Shown here: in pieces, positions 7,453 through 15,976 of the stretch
Layout: every line of letters starts with the position of its first letter
Position numbering within the stretch: the first letter of the stretch is position 1
Virus record (IMG/VR): IMGVR_UViG_3300025769_000976
Span: 1-21,721 of that record
DNA: 21,721 nucleotides
Source of the DNA: a virus
Reading direction: 5' to 3' (one strand)
The notes under the pieces: generated by a model
The model's input: only the letters and a program-made list of their open reading frames with translations
Database searches by the model: none
What the model was told of the DNA's origin: nothing
Position numbers and translations under genes: made by a program

Positions 7453-10389
7453 TTATTTAATAACTAAGTACAGGTATTCGCCATTAAGAGCATTATATGA
7501 CGTATCTGTTGTTATAATTTCGAAAGAATTAGAGTTAAAATTAGCTGCACTAAATGTGCCTTCTAGATTTGCTAAATTTGGATATAATTCTTTATCTCTA
7601 GGATTACTTGTAGACCTTGTGTTGTCTAATATTCTCCAATTAGCCGAGGCATCAACTCTTTTTATTAATAACCAGCCTGGCTCAAATCCATTTGCTCCAC
7701 CTGATGTTCCATCATCTGTGGTATATATAGTGTTACTTGTTGTATTATTACCTGTATATACTCCTATTTTTTGGTAACCTGAAATTGAATGCCAACAATA
7801 GGCTATATAGTTATCTCCATTTTTGTTTGTTGCATCTTTTGTTCCTACTGTAAAAACACTTGCTGTTGGCGCAGTATCATCCCATGGTGCTGAATCTACA
7901 TCAAAATCATTTGGGGCATTTAAAGAAGCTTTTTTTGTAGCACCTACAGCTGTACTTAAAACCATCCAATTATCTATAGTATCTAAGGTTTTTGTAAAAA
8001 TTAGTTCCGGCGCTGCACTTAATCCGTGTCCAATTGTTGCAGATGAACCTGTTCCTTTATATTTTACGATAGAAAATCCAGCGTTTGTATGAGGTTGAAC
8101 TATACTTTGAGAAGTTCCATTATTATTTATAGAACCAATACTTGAGCTACCCCAACTCCAAGCTACATAAGTTCTGCCACTTGTATTAACTTCACCTCCA
8201 CCACCTGCTCCGTCTAAAATAAAACCATTATTAAATAAAGAAACAAAACCGTTTAAAGATGTACTTGCTGCCGCTGTACTATCGGATGATATTCTACTTG
8301 GCTCACCTCTAACAGAATCGTGTAACTCGTGACTTGTTGGGTTACTTCTTGATTTTATCCAAACCAATGAAGGATTTTTGCTTGTTCCTTCATAGTAAGT
8401 AATATTAGTTTCCGATGAAGCATTATAGTTTCCACTTAAATCATTAGCGTTTGTGTCAAACGTATATGCGGCAAAACATCCAGCTCCTGTAGGGAAGTTT
8501 AATGTATTTGCAGTTGAAGATGTTTCATTATAAAGTTCACTAACCTGTGATGCTGTTAAAACAGTATCAAAAAATCTAAACTGGTCTATACTACCTGTAA
8601 GTTCAAAGCCTGATGATAGTGAATATGTGCCAATTGTAACACCATTAGAATTTGATGATACCGTTCCTGAACCTGTTCCTGTATCACAAAGAATGCCGTT
8701 GTAATAAATTTTTGCTTCAAAAGTAGAAGGATTAAAAGTCACTGTACAGTGCTCCCATGTAAGCTCATTATTAGCTATAGCTCCTGTTCTTACATCTACA
8801 TTTGTATTGCTTGTATTATGCATCTGAAAAACAAAACCAGCTGATGCTGATTGCCATTCTAGTTGCCAACCATACGCACCTGAACCCCCATTACCTTTAT
8901 CCGCAATAAAAGTTCGATTGGTATTTTGTCTAAAAACCCAAAGGCTAATACTTAAATCACTTGTTCCATTAAAATTAGTTGAATTAGGCAACACTATACT
9001 TCCGTTACCTGCCATCACAGCTGCGCCATTTAAATGCCCTCCTATTGTTTGTGAACCTCCAGTGCCAGTATATAAGTTTGTTTTAAAACTGTTTGCTAGA
9101 GTAGGTGTTGTTGATGTGGGGTCAGATGCTATTGCATAATATAAATATGTTCCACCATTAGAATTATAATCTCCTGCGGTAGATTTTATTTCAAATCCAT
9201 TACTTAAAAAAACAATGTCCACATAATCAGTTTGCTCTGCCGCAGAATCATTAGCTTCTAGGACATCTTTACCAAATCCTAGTGATACTCTTTTATTGTC
9301 TTGAATCCTCCATCCGCCTGCGCTATCACTTCTTTTAATCATTAACCAAGCAGGTTGAAACCCTGTGGTAACAATAGGTCCTGCTGTACTTCCATTACCT
9401 ACATATGCACCCACTTTTGAATAACCTGCAACAGAATGAAAACAATATGATACTACATTATTTGTTCCACCGCCTGCATATAAATGTGATGTAAAGGTAG
9501 TATTAGTTACAGAAGAAAAATTATATGTATTATTTGTGGCTACTGAATTGTTTAAATTTAGATATACATATTGTGTATTTGGCAAGGATAAACCATCGTG
9601 ATATACATACCAATTATCAGCAGTATCCAAATTTTTCCATATAATCATTTCAGGAGCTTCACTTAATCCATGACCTACATTAATACTTGTATTGGTTATA
9701 GGAAACTTAACAATAGAAAATCCAGCTCCTTCATTAGCTCTTACTGTGCTTGCAGTAGTTCCTTGATTATTTGTAACTTCTGTAGCAGAGGCTTTGAAGC
9801 ACCAACCAACATAGGCGTAAGGCGCTCTATTGGTAGCTCCATTATTATTCACAGTAAAACCATCTGTATCAAAAGAAGTAAATCCCTCATAAGGCGCTGT
9901 GTTGGTGACTTCGGCTGTAGTAGAATTAGCTTCTAGTTGTTTATTAACACCTCTTATACTATCATACAATGCGTGTGATTCAGCAGGTGAACTTCTTTCG
10001 GCAGTAGTAGAATTAGCTTCTAGTTGTTTATTAACACCTCTTATACTATCATACAATGCGTGTGATTCAGCAGGTGAACTTCTCCTTTTTATCCATACTA
10101 AATCAGGTTGAAAACCTACTCCTGTTATTGCGTGTGATGCATCAGTACCAGCCCACAAAACAGTATTAAAATTTTCTGATGCAATAGGCGAACCCCCTTC
10201 ATCATCTATTTGATACCAATTACTTCCATCATAAAACTCTACCTTATTATCGTCTGTATTATATCTAAAATCACCAGCATTTAAGTTTGTAGATGGTCGT
10301 TGAGCAGTAGTGCCACTAGGCAAACGTACTCCTGATGTTGTAGATTCAAACTCAAATAATTCTGGTGTTGCTATTTTTGTTGTTGCCAT
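7453..10389 (-). CDS. Large tail fibre/adhesin with LamG-type domain
   Basis: Predicted 978-aa virion fibre. The N-terminus (1-62) contains GTTAQRPS and RYNTDDNKVEFYDGSNW, a short module also seen in two neighbouring proteins. Then come three repeat-like modules: A (about 90-200, GFQPDLVWIK to YVGWCFKA), B (222-335, GFSIVKF to HGLSEAPEMIIWK and YCFHSVAGY) and C (337-424, GFQPAWLMIKR to YLYYAIA). A LamG/ConA-like sandwich follows (about 440-645: LSISLWVFRQ, KIYYNGILCDTG, GSIDQFRFFDTVL). A second, diverged A'-B'-C' set covers 668-978. This architecture is common in marine phage fibres and implies host glycan binding. Residues 103-131 and 132-160 are identical because of an 87-bp tandem repeat, possibly an assembly artefact. 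The A' module has only one copy. Confidence 0.85.
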   Translation of the reverse strand: MATTKIATPELFEFESTTSGVRLPSGTTAQRPSTNLNAGDFRYNTDDNKVEFYDGSNWYQIDDEGGSPIASENFNTVLWAGTDASHAITGVGFQPDLVWIKRRSSPAESHALYDSIRGVNKQLEANSTTAERSSPAESHALYDSIRGVNKQLEANSTTAEVTNTAPYEGFTSFDTDGFTVNNNGATNRAPYAYVGWCFKASATEVTNNQGTTASTVRANEGAGFSIVKFPITNTSINVGHGLSEAPEMIIWKNLDTADNWYVYHDGLSLPNTQYVYLNLNNSVATNNTYNFSSVTNTTFTSHLYAGGGTNNVVSYCFHSVAGYSKVGAYVGNGSTAGPIVTTGFQPAWLMIKRSDSAGGWRIQDNKRVSLGFGKDVLEANDSAAEQTDYVDIVFLSNGFEIKSTAGDYNSNGGTYLYYAIASDPTSTTPTLANSFKTNLYTGTGGSQTIGGHLNGAAVMAGNGSIVLPNSTNFNGTSDLSISLWVFRQNTNRTFIADKGNGGSGAYGWQLEWQSASAGFVFQMHNTSNTNVDVRTGAIANNELTWEHCTVTFNPSTFEAKIYYNGILCDTGTGSGTVSSNSNGVTIGTYSLSSGFELTGSIDQFRFFDTVLTASQVSELYNETSSTANTLNFPTGAGCFAAYTFDTNANDLSGNYNASSETNITYYEGTSKNPSLVWIKSRSNPTSHELHDSVRGEPSRISSDSTAAASTSLNGFVSLFNNGFILDGAGGGGEVNTSGRTYVAWSWGSSSIGSINNNGTSQSIVQPHTNAGFSIVKYKGTGSSATIGHGLSAAPELIFTKTLDTIDNWMVLSTAVGATKKASLNAPNDFDVDSAPWDDTAPTASVFTVGTKDATNKNGDNYIAYCWHSISGYQKIGVYTGNNTTSNTIYTTDDGTSGGANGFEPGWLLIKRVDASANWRILDNTRSTSNPRDKELYPNLANLEGTFSAANFNSNSFEIITTDTSYNALNGEYLYLVIK
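9910..10083 (-). repeat. 87-bp in-frame tandem duplication in the fibre gene
   Basis: Copies at 9910-9996 and 9997-10083 match at 86 of 87 bases. The single difference (9916 t, 10003 a) is the third base of a Thr codon, so the two 29-residue copies are identical. The unit does not coincide with a domain. Either recent slippage or a mis-joined strain variant could explain it. Confidence 0.95.
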
Positions 10390-10399
10390 AATTTATATT

Positions 10400-11389
10400 T
10401 TATAATCCGTAAGTAGCTTTAAAATAGTCATGAACTGTTTGTATTTCTGAATCACTTTTTAATTCGTTTTGCCAATAATTTATATCTCCATAATACATAC
10501 CACCATAATTGTAATTAGGATAATAAGAAATGCCAAACCCTAAAGCATTAGATGACTGTCCCCATGTAGCGCTATAAGAATACCTCCAAATAAGGCTACC
10601 GTTTTTATATAATTTAAAATAAGATATACCTCCTGAGTTATATTCATGAGTTAATCCTACTCCTGTCCATGTAGGATAAGGAAGTCCAAATTGAGCTGTT
10701 TCAGTTGTTGTGCTTGTAACTATATTACTTAATGATGAATCATAAGCGTGAGCATAAATATAATATTGATAAGTTAATCCTATTCTCCAAACAACATGAG
10801 TAAGAGTATTACCATAATCCGTATTGCTTGAACCAGTGCTGTTGCCAATTTGAAAAAGTAGCGGATATTCATAATTAGAAGTATAACTAGAATCTGCTGC
10901 CATAAATCCATACCATGAGAAATTTTCTTGCGTAGGATATATTGAATATTTATTAAGACCTGTAGTTCCACTAGGATTCATAGCAAACCCTTGATTCCCT
11001 GAACCAAAAGTAGCTTTAGCGCATTTAGCTCCAGCTAATGTATCCACAGATATTGATCCGCTATTACCATAAGGTGTAGCTACATGACTATTTGAGCCAC
11101 TATTAGTCCATTCAGATATAGTTCCGCTTGAAGGCAGCTCGTCAGGATTTAAATATATTGATGCGTTAAAAGGATTACTACTTGATAGATTAGCAAAATT
11201 TTTCCACTCTGTGCCATTATAAAATTGCATCGTAGATGCAGAATTATTAGATGATTGAGAGGTGTCATTACGAAGCATACCTTCAGTAGCTGTTCCACTA
11301 AAAGCTCCGCCACTTGGCATTTTTAATGACTTTGTTGTGTCAGCTTTATTTAAAGAGGTTACCTCTGGTATTATTTTAGTTGTTGCCAT
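10400..11389 (-). CDS. Tail-fibre-associated ConA/LamG-like protein
   Basis: Predicted 329-aa protein. It shares the N-terminal opening MATTKI with the 978-aa fibre. The segment RNDTSQSSNNSAS-TMQFYNGTEWKNF (about 40-67) is the same attachment-like module found in the other two fibre proteins. The remainder is Ser/Thr/Tyr/Gly-rich and beta-predicted. Its end (GISYFKLYKNGSLIWRYS, then GDINYWQNELKSDSEIQTVH) resembles the closing strands of LamG/ConA-like lectin sandwiches, with an ending typical of 'ALSDSEI..L...' tails. It probably binds carbohydrate or caps a fibre. It sits ten bases upstream of the large fibre gene. The domain call is by pattern only. Confidence 0.65.
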   Translation of the reverse strand: MATTKIIPEVTSLNKADTTKSLKMPSGGAFSGTATEGMLRNDTSQSSNNSASTMQFYNGTEWKNFANLSSSNPFNASIYLNPDELPSSGTISEWTNSGSNSHVATPYGNSGSISVDTLAGAKCAKATFGSGNQGFAMNPSGTTGLNKYSIYPTQENFSWYGFMAADSSYTSNYEYPLLFQIGNSTGSSNTDYGNTLTHVVWRIGLTYQYYIYAHAYDSSLSNIVTSTTTETAQFGLPYPTWTGVGLTHEYNSGGISYFKLYKNGSLIWRYSYSATWGQSSNALGFGISYYPNYNYGGMYYGDINYWQNELKSDSEIQTVHDYFKATYGL

Positions 11390-11395
11390 AATATT

Positions 11396-12493
11396 TTACC
11401 TTGTTCTTGAATCCCACTTTTGTTCTTCTTCGTTCCAACTCCAATATAATTCATCATAATCTTCAGGATAATCTATTGGAGGATTCCACACGCCTGTTGT
11501 TGTGTCCCATACCCAACTCGGATATGGCTGATTATTATCAGGATTTATATATACATAATCCACCCATTCTGTTGTATCTTCTTTCCAATAATGCTGACCT
11601 TCAGGTTTAGGGGTTGGCGGCTGCCATATACAAGTTTCTTCATCAAGAGTCCAACTTGGATAAGGTTGTTCTGCATAAAATGCATCTCTTACAGGGTCGT
11701 ATATATTTCCGTTGCTTGCATAATTTTTTCTTATATTTCCGTTATAAGATGTTCTTTTAACTCCATAAAAACCTTCCCAATATATAGTATTGTCATAATC
11801 TTCTTTAGGAATATTATTTTTTTCATCTAGCTTTGTTTGTATCTGAGCCTGTATAGCTTCTACTTCAGCCATCCATACCTCTTCGTCTTGGGTATAATCA
11901 ATATCTTTTTTACTTTCTTCAAGAGCTTTAATTTCCGCATCTATAGAGGAAGTGTCTCCGCTTCTTGTTTCCAATTCATCACGACCCACAACTACATTAG
12001 TTACTCTACAAAGTGCATTAGCTATTGTAGTTTCTAATGTGTTTTTTTCTGCAATTAAATCTTCCGTATTGTTATACTCAAGCTCGTGTAGCTGGTCTTT
12101 TATTTCTGTTATATCCTCTGCTAGCCTTTCTTTTTCTGTATTTACTTCCTCTTCCTTTGCAATGTATTCTTGAGAACCAATAGGGTGTATAGCTGCTAGC
12201 TCAGCTTCTAAAGTTTTTAATGTATCACTTGTAGATTTAGGATAATATAATTCGTTTATTGTATCACTAATTTCTTTTGATGTTAAGTCATGCCCTTCAT
12301 CAAAATTATTATCAAAAGCATTTTTTATATCTTCATTTGTAACTGTAGGATATAATGTTGAATATAAAAGCTGATAACCTTCTGAATCAATATTATCTTG
12401 TCTAATAACATTTATTTCGTTTTCTATTTGATAAAGCCTAGCTCTTTCTGTAATTGTAAACTCTTCGTTTGATATGTATGCGTAATGTGCCAT
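11396..12493 (-). CDS. Virion protein with coiled coils and W-rich C-terminal repeats
   Basis: Predicted 365-aa protein. The C-terminal third (about 239-299) carries YWEGFYGVKRTSYNGN, KNYASNG, YDPVRDAFYAEQPYPSWTLD and TCIW, a module I recall from many marine phage structural proteins. Two related W-rich repeats follow (QPYPSW...CIWQPP and QPYPSW...GVWNPP, with YW...W after each). In simpler relatives the start MAHYAYI runs almost directly into VTxVxVGRDE and then the TSYNG module. Here MAHYAYI (1-7), VTNVVVGRDE (164-173) and YWEGFYGV (238-245) are separated by about 155 and 65 residues of acidic coiled coil. The function is unknown; a tail-fibre or baseplate component is likely from context. 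Confidence 0.65.
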   Translation of the reverse strand: MAHYAYISNEEFTITERARLYQIENEINVIRQDNIDSEGYQLLYSTLYPTVTNEDIKNAFDNNFDEGHDLTSKEISDTINELYYPKSTSDTLKTLEAELAAIHPIGSQEYIAKEEEVNTEKERLAEDITEIKDQLHELEYNNTEDLIAEKNTLETTIANALCRVTNVVVGRDELETRSGDTSSIDAEIKALEESKKDIDYTQDEEVWMAEVEAIQAQIQTKLDEKNNIPKEDYDNTIYWEGFYGVKRTSYNGNIRKNYASNGNIYDPVRDAFYAEQPYPSWTLDEETCIWQPPTPKPEGQHYWKEDTTEWVDYVYINPDNNQPYPSWVWDTTTGVWNPPIDYPEDYDELYWSWNEEEQKWDSRTR

Positions 12494-12494
12494 A

Positions 12495-14414
12495 TTAGAA
12501 TGTTACTGTATCTGATGCGCCTGCCGCTGTTATTGAATATACATAATCTCCACCGTCTGCTACACCATTAATTGTACCTCCTCCAGATGTTCCATTGCAA
12601 GTTACACCTGAAGTAAATGTGGCTGATGATACAGGTATTCTTAGAATAACAATGCCTGAGCCTCCAGCGCCTCCAGCTGTATCAGCTGCACCGCCGCCAC
12701 CGCCGCCACCAGTGTTTGCCCCACCAGCTATTGGGGCTGTATTATTGCCTTCAGCTCCTGCGCCGCCGCCGCCATCCCCACCAGGGATAACCGTATAACC
12801 AGCAGAAACTCCTCCTGAACCGCCGCCTGCATATGTGACAGCAGAACCAGTTATTGAATTAGACTGACCATCTCCACCATGACCTGTTCCATCAGTATTA
12901 CCAGCTTCTCCTGCGCCGCCGCCGCCACCACCTGGGTAACTACCACTAGCTTGTCCAGCACCACCTGCGAATCCCTCTACAGGAGTAAAACTTCCTGAAT
13001 TACCAGACCCACCTGAAGTATCATAAGCTCCACCTCCTCCAGAACCTCCAGAACCTCCAGCAGTGCCTTGTCCACCACCAAGTCCGCCGCCTGTAGAAGT
13101 TATTGTATTAAAAACAGAATTACTACCTGGGTTTCCATTATTATACACAGGATTAGATGCTCCTCCAGCACCAACTGTTACAGTGTACGCAATGCCTTGA
13201 GATGCTGTAAATGCAGTACCACCATAATTTGTTCTATAGCCTCCTGCTCCGCCGCCACCTGAATTGGAATTAGATCCTCCTGAACCTCCACCCGCAACTA
13301 CTAAATAATATAAATCATAATTTGGAATTACAGCGTTTTCTTTTAAGTTTCTCCATTCTGTTCCGTTGTATACTTCTGTTCTATCAGTCTCGGTATTTAC
13401 TCTTAAATCTCCTGATGCTGGTGAGCCTGACCTTTGAGCTGTTGTTCCTTTTGCCCATATAAGTCCTCCAGCGTTTCCACTCATGTCAATATTGTCTGTT
13501 GTTACTTGCGTAATATTTGGTGGTAAAGGAAAATTAATAGTTTCTGATGTCGTAGTAGTGGCTGTTATTATATACACATAATCTGAGCCAACAGATACTC
13601 CTGCTATATCACCGCCACCTGATGTTCCGTTACAAGTTACTCCGCTAGAAAATGATGCTGTTGCTACGCTAGTTCTAAGTATGACTACACCTGAACCTCC
13701 TGTAGCATTATATCCTCCAGCTCCTCCGCCTGTATTTGCCGTTCCATTATTAGTGCCACTAGCCACAGCTCCGTTGCCGCCGCCTCCTGTACCTCCAACA
13801 CCGCCGCCTGTAGTGGAAGCAGAACCGCCGCCGCCGCCTGCAAAATAAACATCACTGCCGTCTACTTCTCCTACCGAGTATGTAGAAGATAATGTTGTTG
13901 TAATTATATTTACTGCTAATCCTGTACCTCCATTTGCTCCTGGCTGGTTCAAACCTGCCGCCGCAGTGCTTCCTGCTACTGCTGCTCCTCCGCCACCACC
14001 AGCAGGATAAGAACCACTGCCAACAGTCGACGAAGATGTACCGCCAGCAAAACCTTGATTAACTGTTCCTGCTGCTCCTGCATTACCATATTGTCCCCCA
14101 GAGCCACCTCCTCCAGAACCACCGACTCCTGCGGTGTAGCTGTTAGCTGTTCCTGAACCTGTTCCTCCTCCATCAGAAGTAATAGTTGAAAATACTGAAT
14201 TGTCTCCATTTGTAGCAGCTGGTCCACCAGCACCCACAGTTACTGTATATGCCGTTCCTTCGTTAAGTGTTAATGATGATTCAGCAGATGAGCCTCCTCC
14301 TGAATTAGAGCCGTAAGATGTTCTTAGTCCTCCTGCGCCTCCTCCTCCTGGAGAGTCCGCAGCAGTTCCCCCTCCTCCAGCTACAACAAGAAAATCAACA
14401 GTTATACTTGCCAT
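12495..14414 (-). CDS. Glycine-rich double-module adhesin
   Basis: Predicted 639-aa protein with two homologous polyglycine-rich modules. Module 1 (about 8-286) and module 2 (about 368-630) each start FLVVAGGGG/YLVVAGGGS, contain AYTVTVGAGG and many GGGG runs, and end GSGVVILR/GSGIVILR, a Ser/Thr stretch, SGVTCNGTSGGG and a DYVY...ITA strand. Between them (321-357) lies the linker GTTAQRSGSPASGDLRVN followed by TEVYNGTEW, shared with the neighbouring fibres. Gly-rich lattices of this sort form polyglycine-II sandwiches in T-even adhesins (S16 gp38), where exposed loops bind the receptor; that analogy is structural inference. Gly codons (GGC/GGT) give unusually GC-rich triplet runs in an AT-rich genome. 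Confidence 0.75.
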   Translation of the reverse strand: MASITVDFLVVAGGGGTAADSPGGGGAGGLRTSYGSNSGGGSSAESSLTLNEGTAYTVTVGAGGPAATNGDNSVFSTITSDGGGTGSGTANSYTAGVGGSGGGGSGGQYGNAGAAGTVNQGFAGGTSSSTVGSGSYPAGGGGGAAVAGSTAAAGLNQPGANGGTGLAVNIITTTLSSTYSVGEVDGSDVYFAGGGGGSASTTGGGVGGTGGGGNGAVASGTNNGTANTGGGAGGYNATGGSGVVILRTSVATASFSSGVTCNGTSGGGDIAGVSVGSDYVYIITATTTTSETINFPLPPNITQVTTDNIDMSGNAGGLIWAKGTTAQRSGSPASGDLRVNTETDRTEVYNGTEWRNLKENAVIPNYDLYYLVVAGGGSGGSNSNSGGGGAGGYRTNYGGTAFTASQGIAYTVTVGAGGASNPVYNNGNPGSNSVFNTITSTGGGLGGGQGTAGGSGGSGGGGAYDTSGGSGNSGSFTPVEGFAGGAGQASGSYPGGGGGGAGEAGNTDGTGHGGDGQSNSITGSAVTYAGGGSGGVSAGYTVIPGGDGGGGAGAEGNNTAPIAGGANTGGGGGGGAADTAGGAGGSGIVILRIPVSSATFTSGVTCNGTSGGGTINGVADGGDYVYSITAAGASDTVTF

Positions 14415-14423
14415 GCTTTAAAA

Positions 14424-15809
14424 TTAAGTTGTTGTTACTGCCTCTACTGTAGAGCCGTTAGGGAAATTACCAGCCGCAAGGGTTAGTGTTTTACCTGACA
14501 GGGCGCTGAAATTTGCTTTTGCTTGATATACACCGTTTATGTATACATCTATATAATCTTTGCTTGTTGGATCAGTTGCAGAAGTAACTGTTATACTATT
14601 GGTGCTAGCATTACTTATGGTAAAAGAGTCTACGGTTTTAGTTACACCTGCTCCACCACCGTATGTAATATTACCACCCATGCCTGAATGGATAGAACAA
14701 TAATAATATAGTGTAGGTGAATTTTGTGTAATTCTCAACCTTACTCTTCTAGTAGCGTAGCTATTGAAGTTTGTTGTGTTGGAATAATCTGCTTGTGATA
14801 CAGCGGTAAGCGTGTTAGCAGATGTGCTTCCATAATATTGTATTCCTGTTGCGTATGGCGTACTTCCATCTAATACTTCACCAATTTCTAATGGATGGCC
14901 ATCGTTTGTCGCTGCATCTTGATTAAATTCATATGTAAAACCAGGGGTAAGATTTATAGATGCTTGGTAAGCTCCGTCTATATATAGTTGATTTCCTGAT
15001 CCTGGATTGACAACAGTAACTGTCATCTCTGATGCTTGGTCTAAAAGCAGTTGATCAGTTGCCGTTCCTGTGGTTATTACACCGCCTCCTACTTGCACGC
15101 TGTTTACTACGACAGTAGTATTTTCTTTTATTGTTGCGGTATTTCCTACAGATATTGCTTGGTTTGTTCCTTGGTCACCTGCTAGTGTCCAAATATCACC
15201 AGACACATTGATTGTAACAGTATCAGTGGCAGTAACCGCAGTTGTAACATTAGTGCCTCCTGCAAATGTTATTGTGTCTCCGCTGTTGACAGTTTCGGTT
15301 CCAGTATCACCTGATATGTCGAAAGATGTAAATCCTCCAGCCGGTGTAGCCCATGTACCATCTCCACGAAGAAAGGTTGTGCCCGATCCTCCTGTTGGCA
15401 CGTGTCCCACATTTGTTGTTCCTGCATAAGCCATAGATTGTACAAGAACAGTACCCGTAGTTGGATTGACTACTATTGGTGTTCCGCTTGATGTTCCAGG
15501 TGTTGTCTCGTCTACAGATGTTACTGCTCCTATGGCAGCAATCGTTATCTCATCAGTACCTGCCGTTAGAGTTACACCTGAGCCAGCAGTAAACTGCAAA
15601 ACCTCTGTTGTCGAGGAAGAGCCTGTTTTAGTTCCCGTAAGGGTTAGGTCTACGTTACTACCGTCTTGAGTCGTAGCAAAAGAATATGTTGTATCTAAGT
15701 TTGCAGGTGGTATCTGTACATTTATATTACCACTTGCTGTGTAACCTACTATCCTAGTTATATTAGAGGCTACCGTTTCTTCCGTGAATTGTGAAAATTT
15801 TACTGCCAT
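14424..15809 (-). CDS. Tail/fibre protein with embedded cupredoxin-like domain
   Basis: Predicted 461-aa protein. The N-terminal part (1-250) is Thr/Val/Gly-rich beta repeats typical of tail fibres, including RGDGTWATP (148-156). Residues about 260-390 resemble a blue-copper (cupredoxin) domain. NPGSGNQLYIDG, an early His305 in NDGHPLEIGE, and YYYCSIHSGMGGNI supply Cys371, His374 and Met377. The C-x2-H-x2-M spacing equals that of amicyanin, so a full type-1 copper ligand set is present. A final beta segment (about 391-461) includes DVYINGVYQAK, which echoes LYIDGAYQAS at 275-284. Copper binding is untested; the fold may only be used as a stable spacer. The ATG lies four bases after the stop of the upstream 46-aa gene. 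Confidence 0.7.
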   Translation of the reverse strand: MAVKFSQFTEETVASNITRIVGYTASGNINVQIPPANLDTTYSFATTQDGSNVDLTLTGTKTGSSSTTEVLQFTAGSGVTLTAGTDEITIAAIGAVTSVDETTPGTSSGTPIVVNPTTGTVLVQSMAYAGTTNVGHVPTGGSGTTFLRGDGTWATPAGGFTSFDISGDTGTETVNSGDTITFAGGTNVTTAVTATDTVTINVSGDIWTLAGDQGTNQAISVGNTATIKENTTVVVNSVQVGGGVITTGTATDQLLLDQASEMTVTVVNPGSGNQLYIDGAYQASINLTPGFTYEFNQDAATNDGHPLEIGEVLDGSTPYATGIQYYGSTSANTLTAVSQADYSNTTNFNSYATRRVRLRITQNSPTLYYYCSIHSGMGGNITYGGGAGVTKTVDSFTISNASTNSITVTSATDPTSKDYIDVYINGVYQAKANFSALSGKTLTLAAGNFPNGSTVEAVTTT

Positions 15810-15813
15810 TTTA

Positions 15814-15954
15814 TTATTCTGTTATCATGTTTTGACTAGTTGCTTCTGTTATTATTTGATCAGATGCTTCCGTTATTATTCTTTGCGTGCCTCCTGACCC
15901 GCCAGACGGAAACATGCTCCCTATTGAATTGCTTATAGCTATGTAACTAATCAT
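15814..15954 (-). CDS. Small repeat protein, 46 aa
   Basis: A frame from ATG at 15954 to TAA at 15814 encodes 46 residues. A Gly-rich middle (GSMFPSGGSGGTQR) is followed by three imperfect copies of a short unit: IITEASDQ, IITEATSQ and NMITE. Short [IL]xTE repeats like these are known to me from the ends of marine phage structural proteins. It falls between the spike-base-like gene and the cupredoxin-bearing gene with short spacers, so it is probably a co-expressed virion component. Confidence 0.6.
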   Translation of the reverse strand: MISYIAISNSIGSMFPSGGSGGTQRIITEASDQIITEATSQNMITE

Positions 15955-15976
15955 TATATAATAATGCCGATTACAA

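Noticed and set aside
12595-12798. Pro/Ala-rich plus-strand frame
   Set aside because: It is the complement of GGC/GGT glycine codons in the adhesin gene; its proline runs are a direct by-product.
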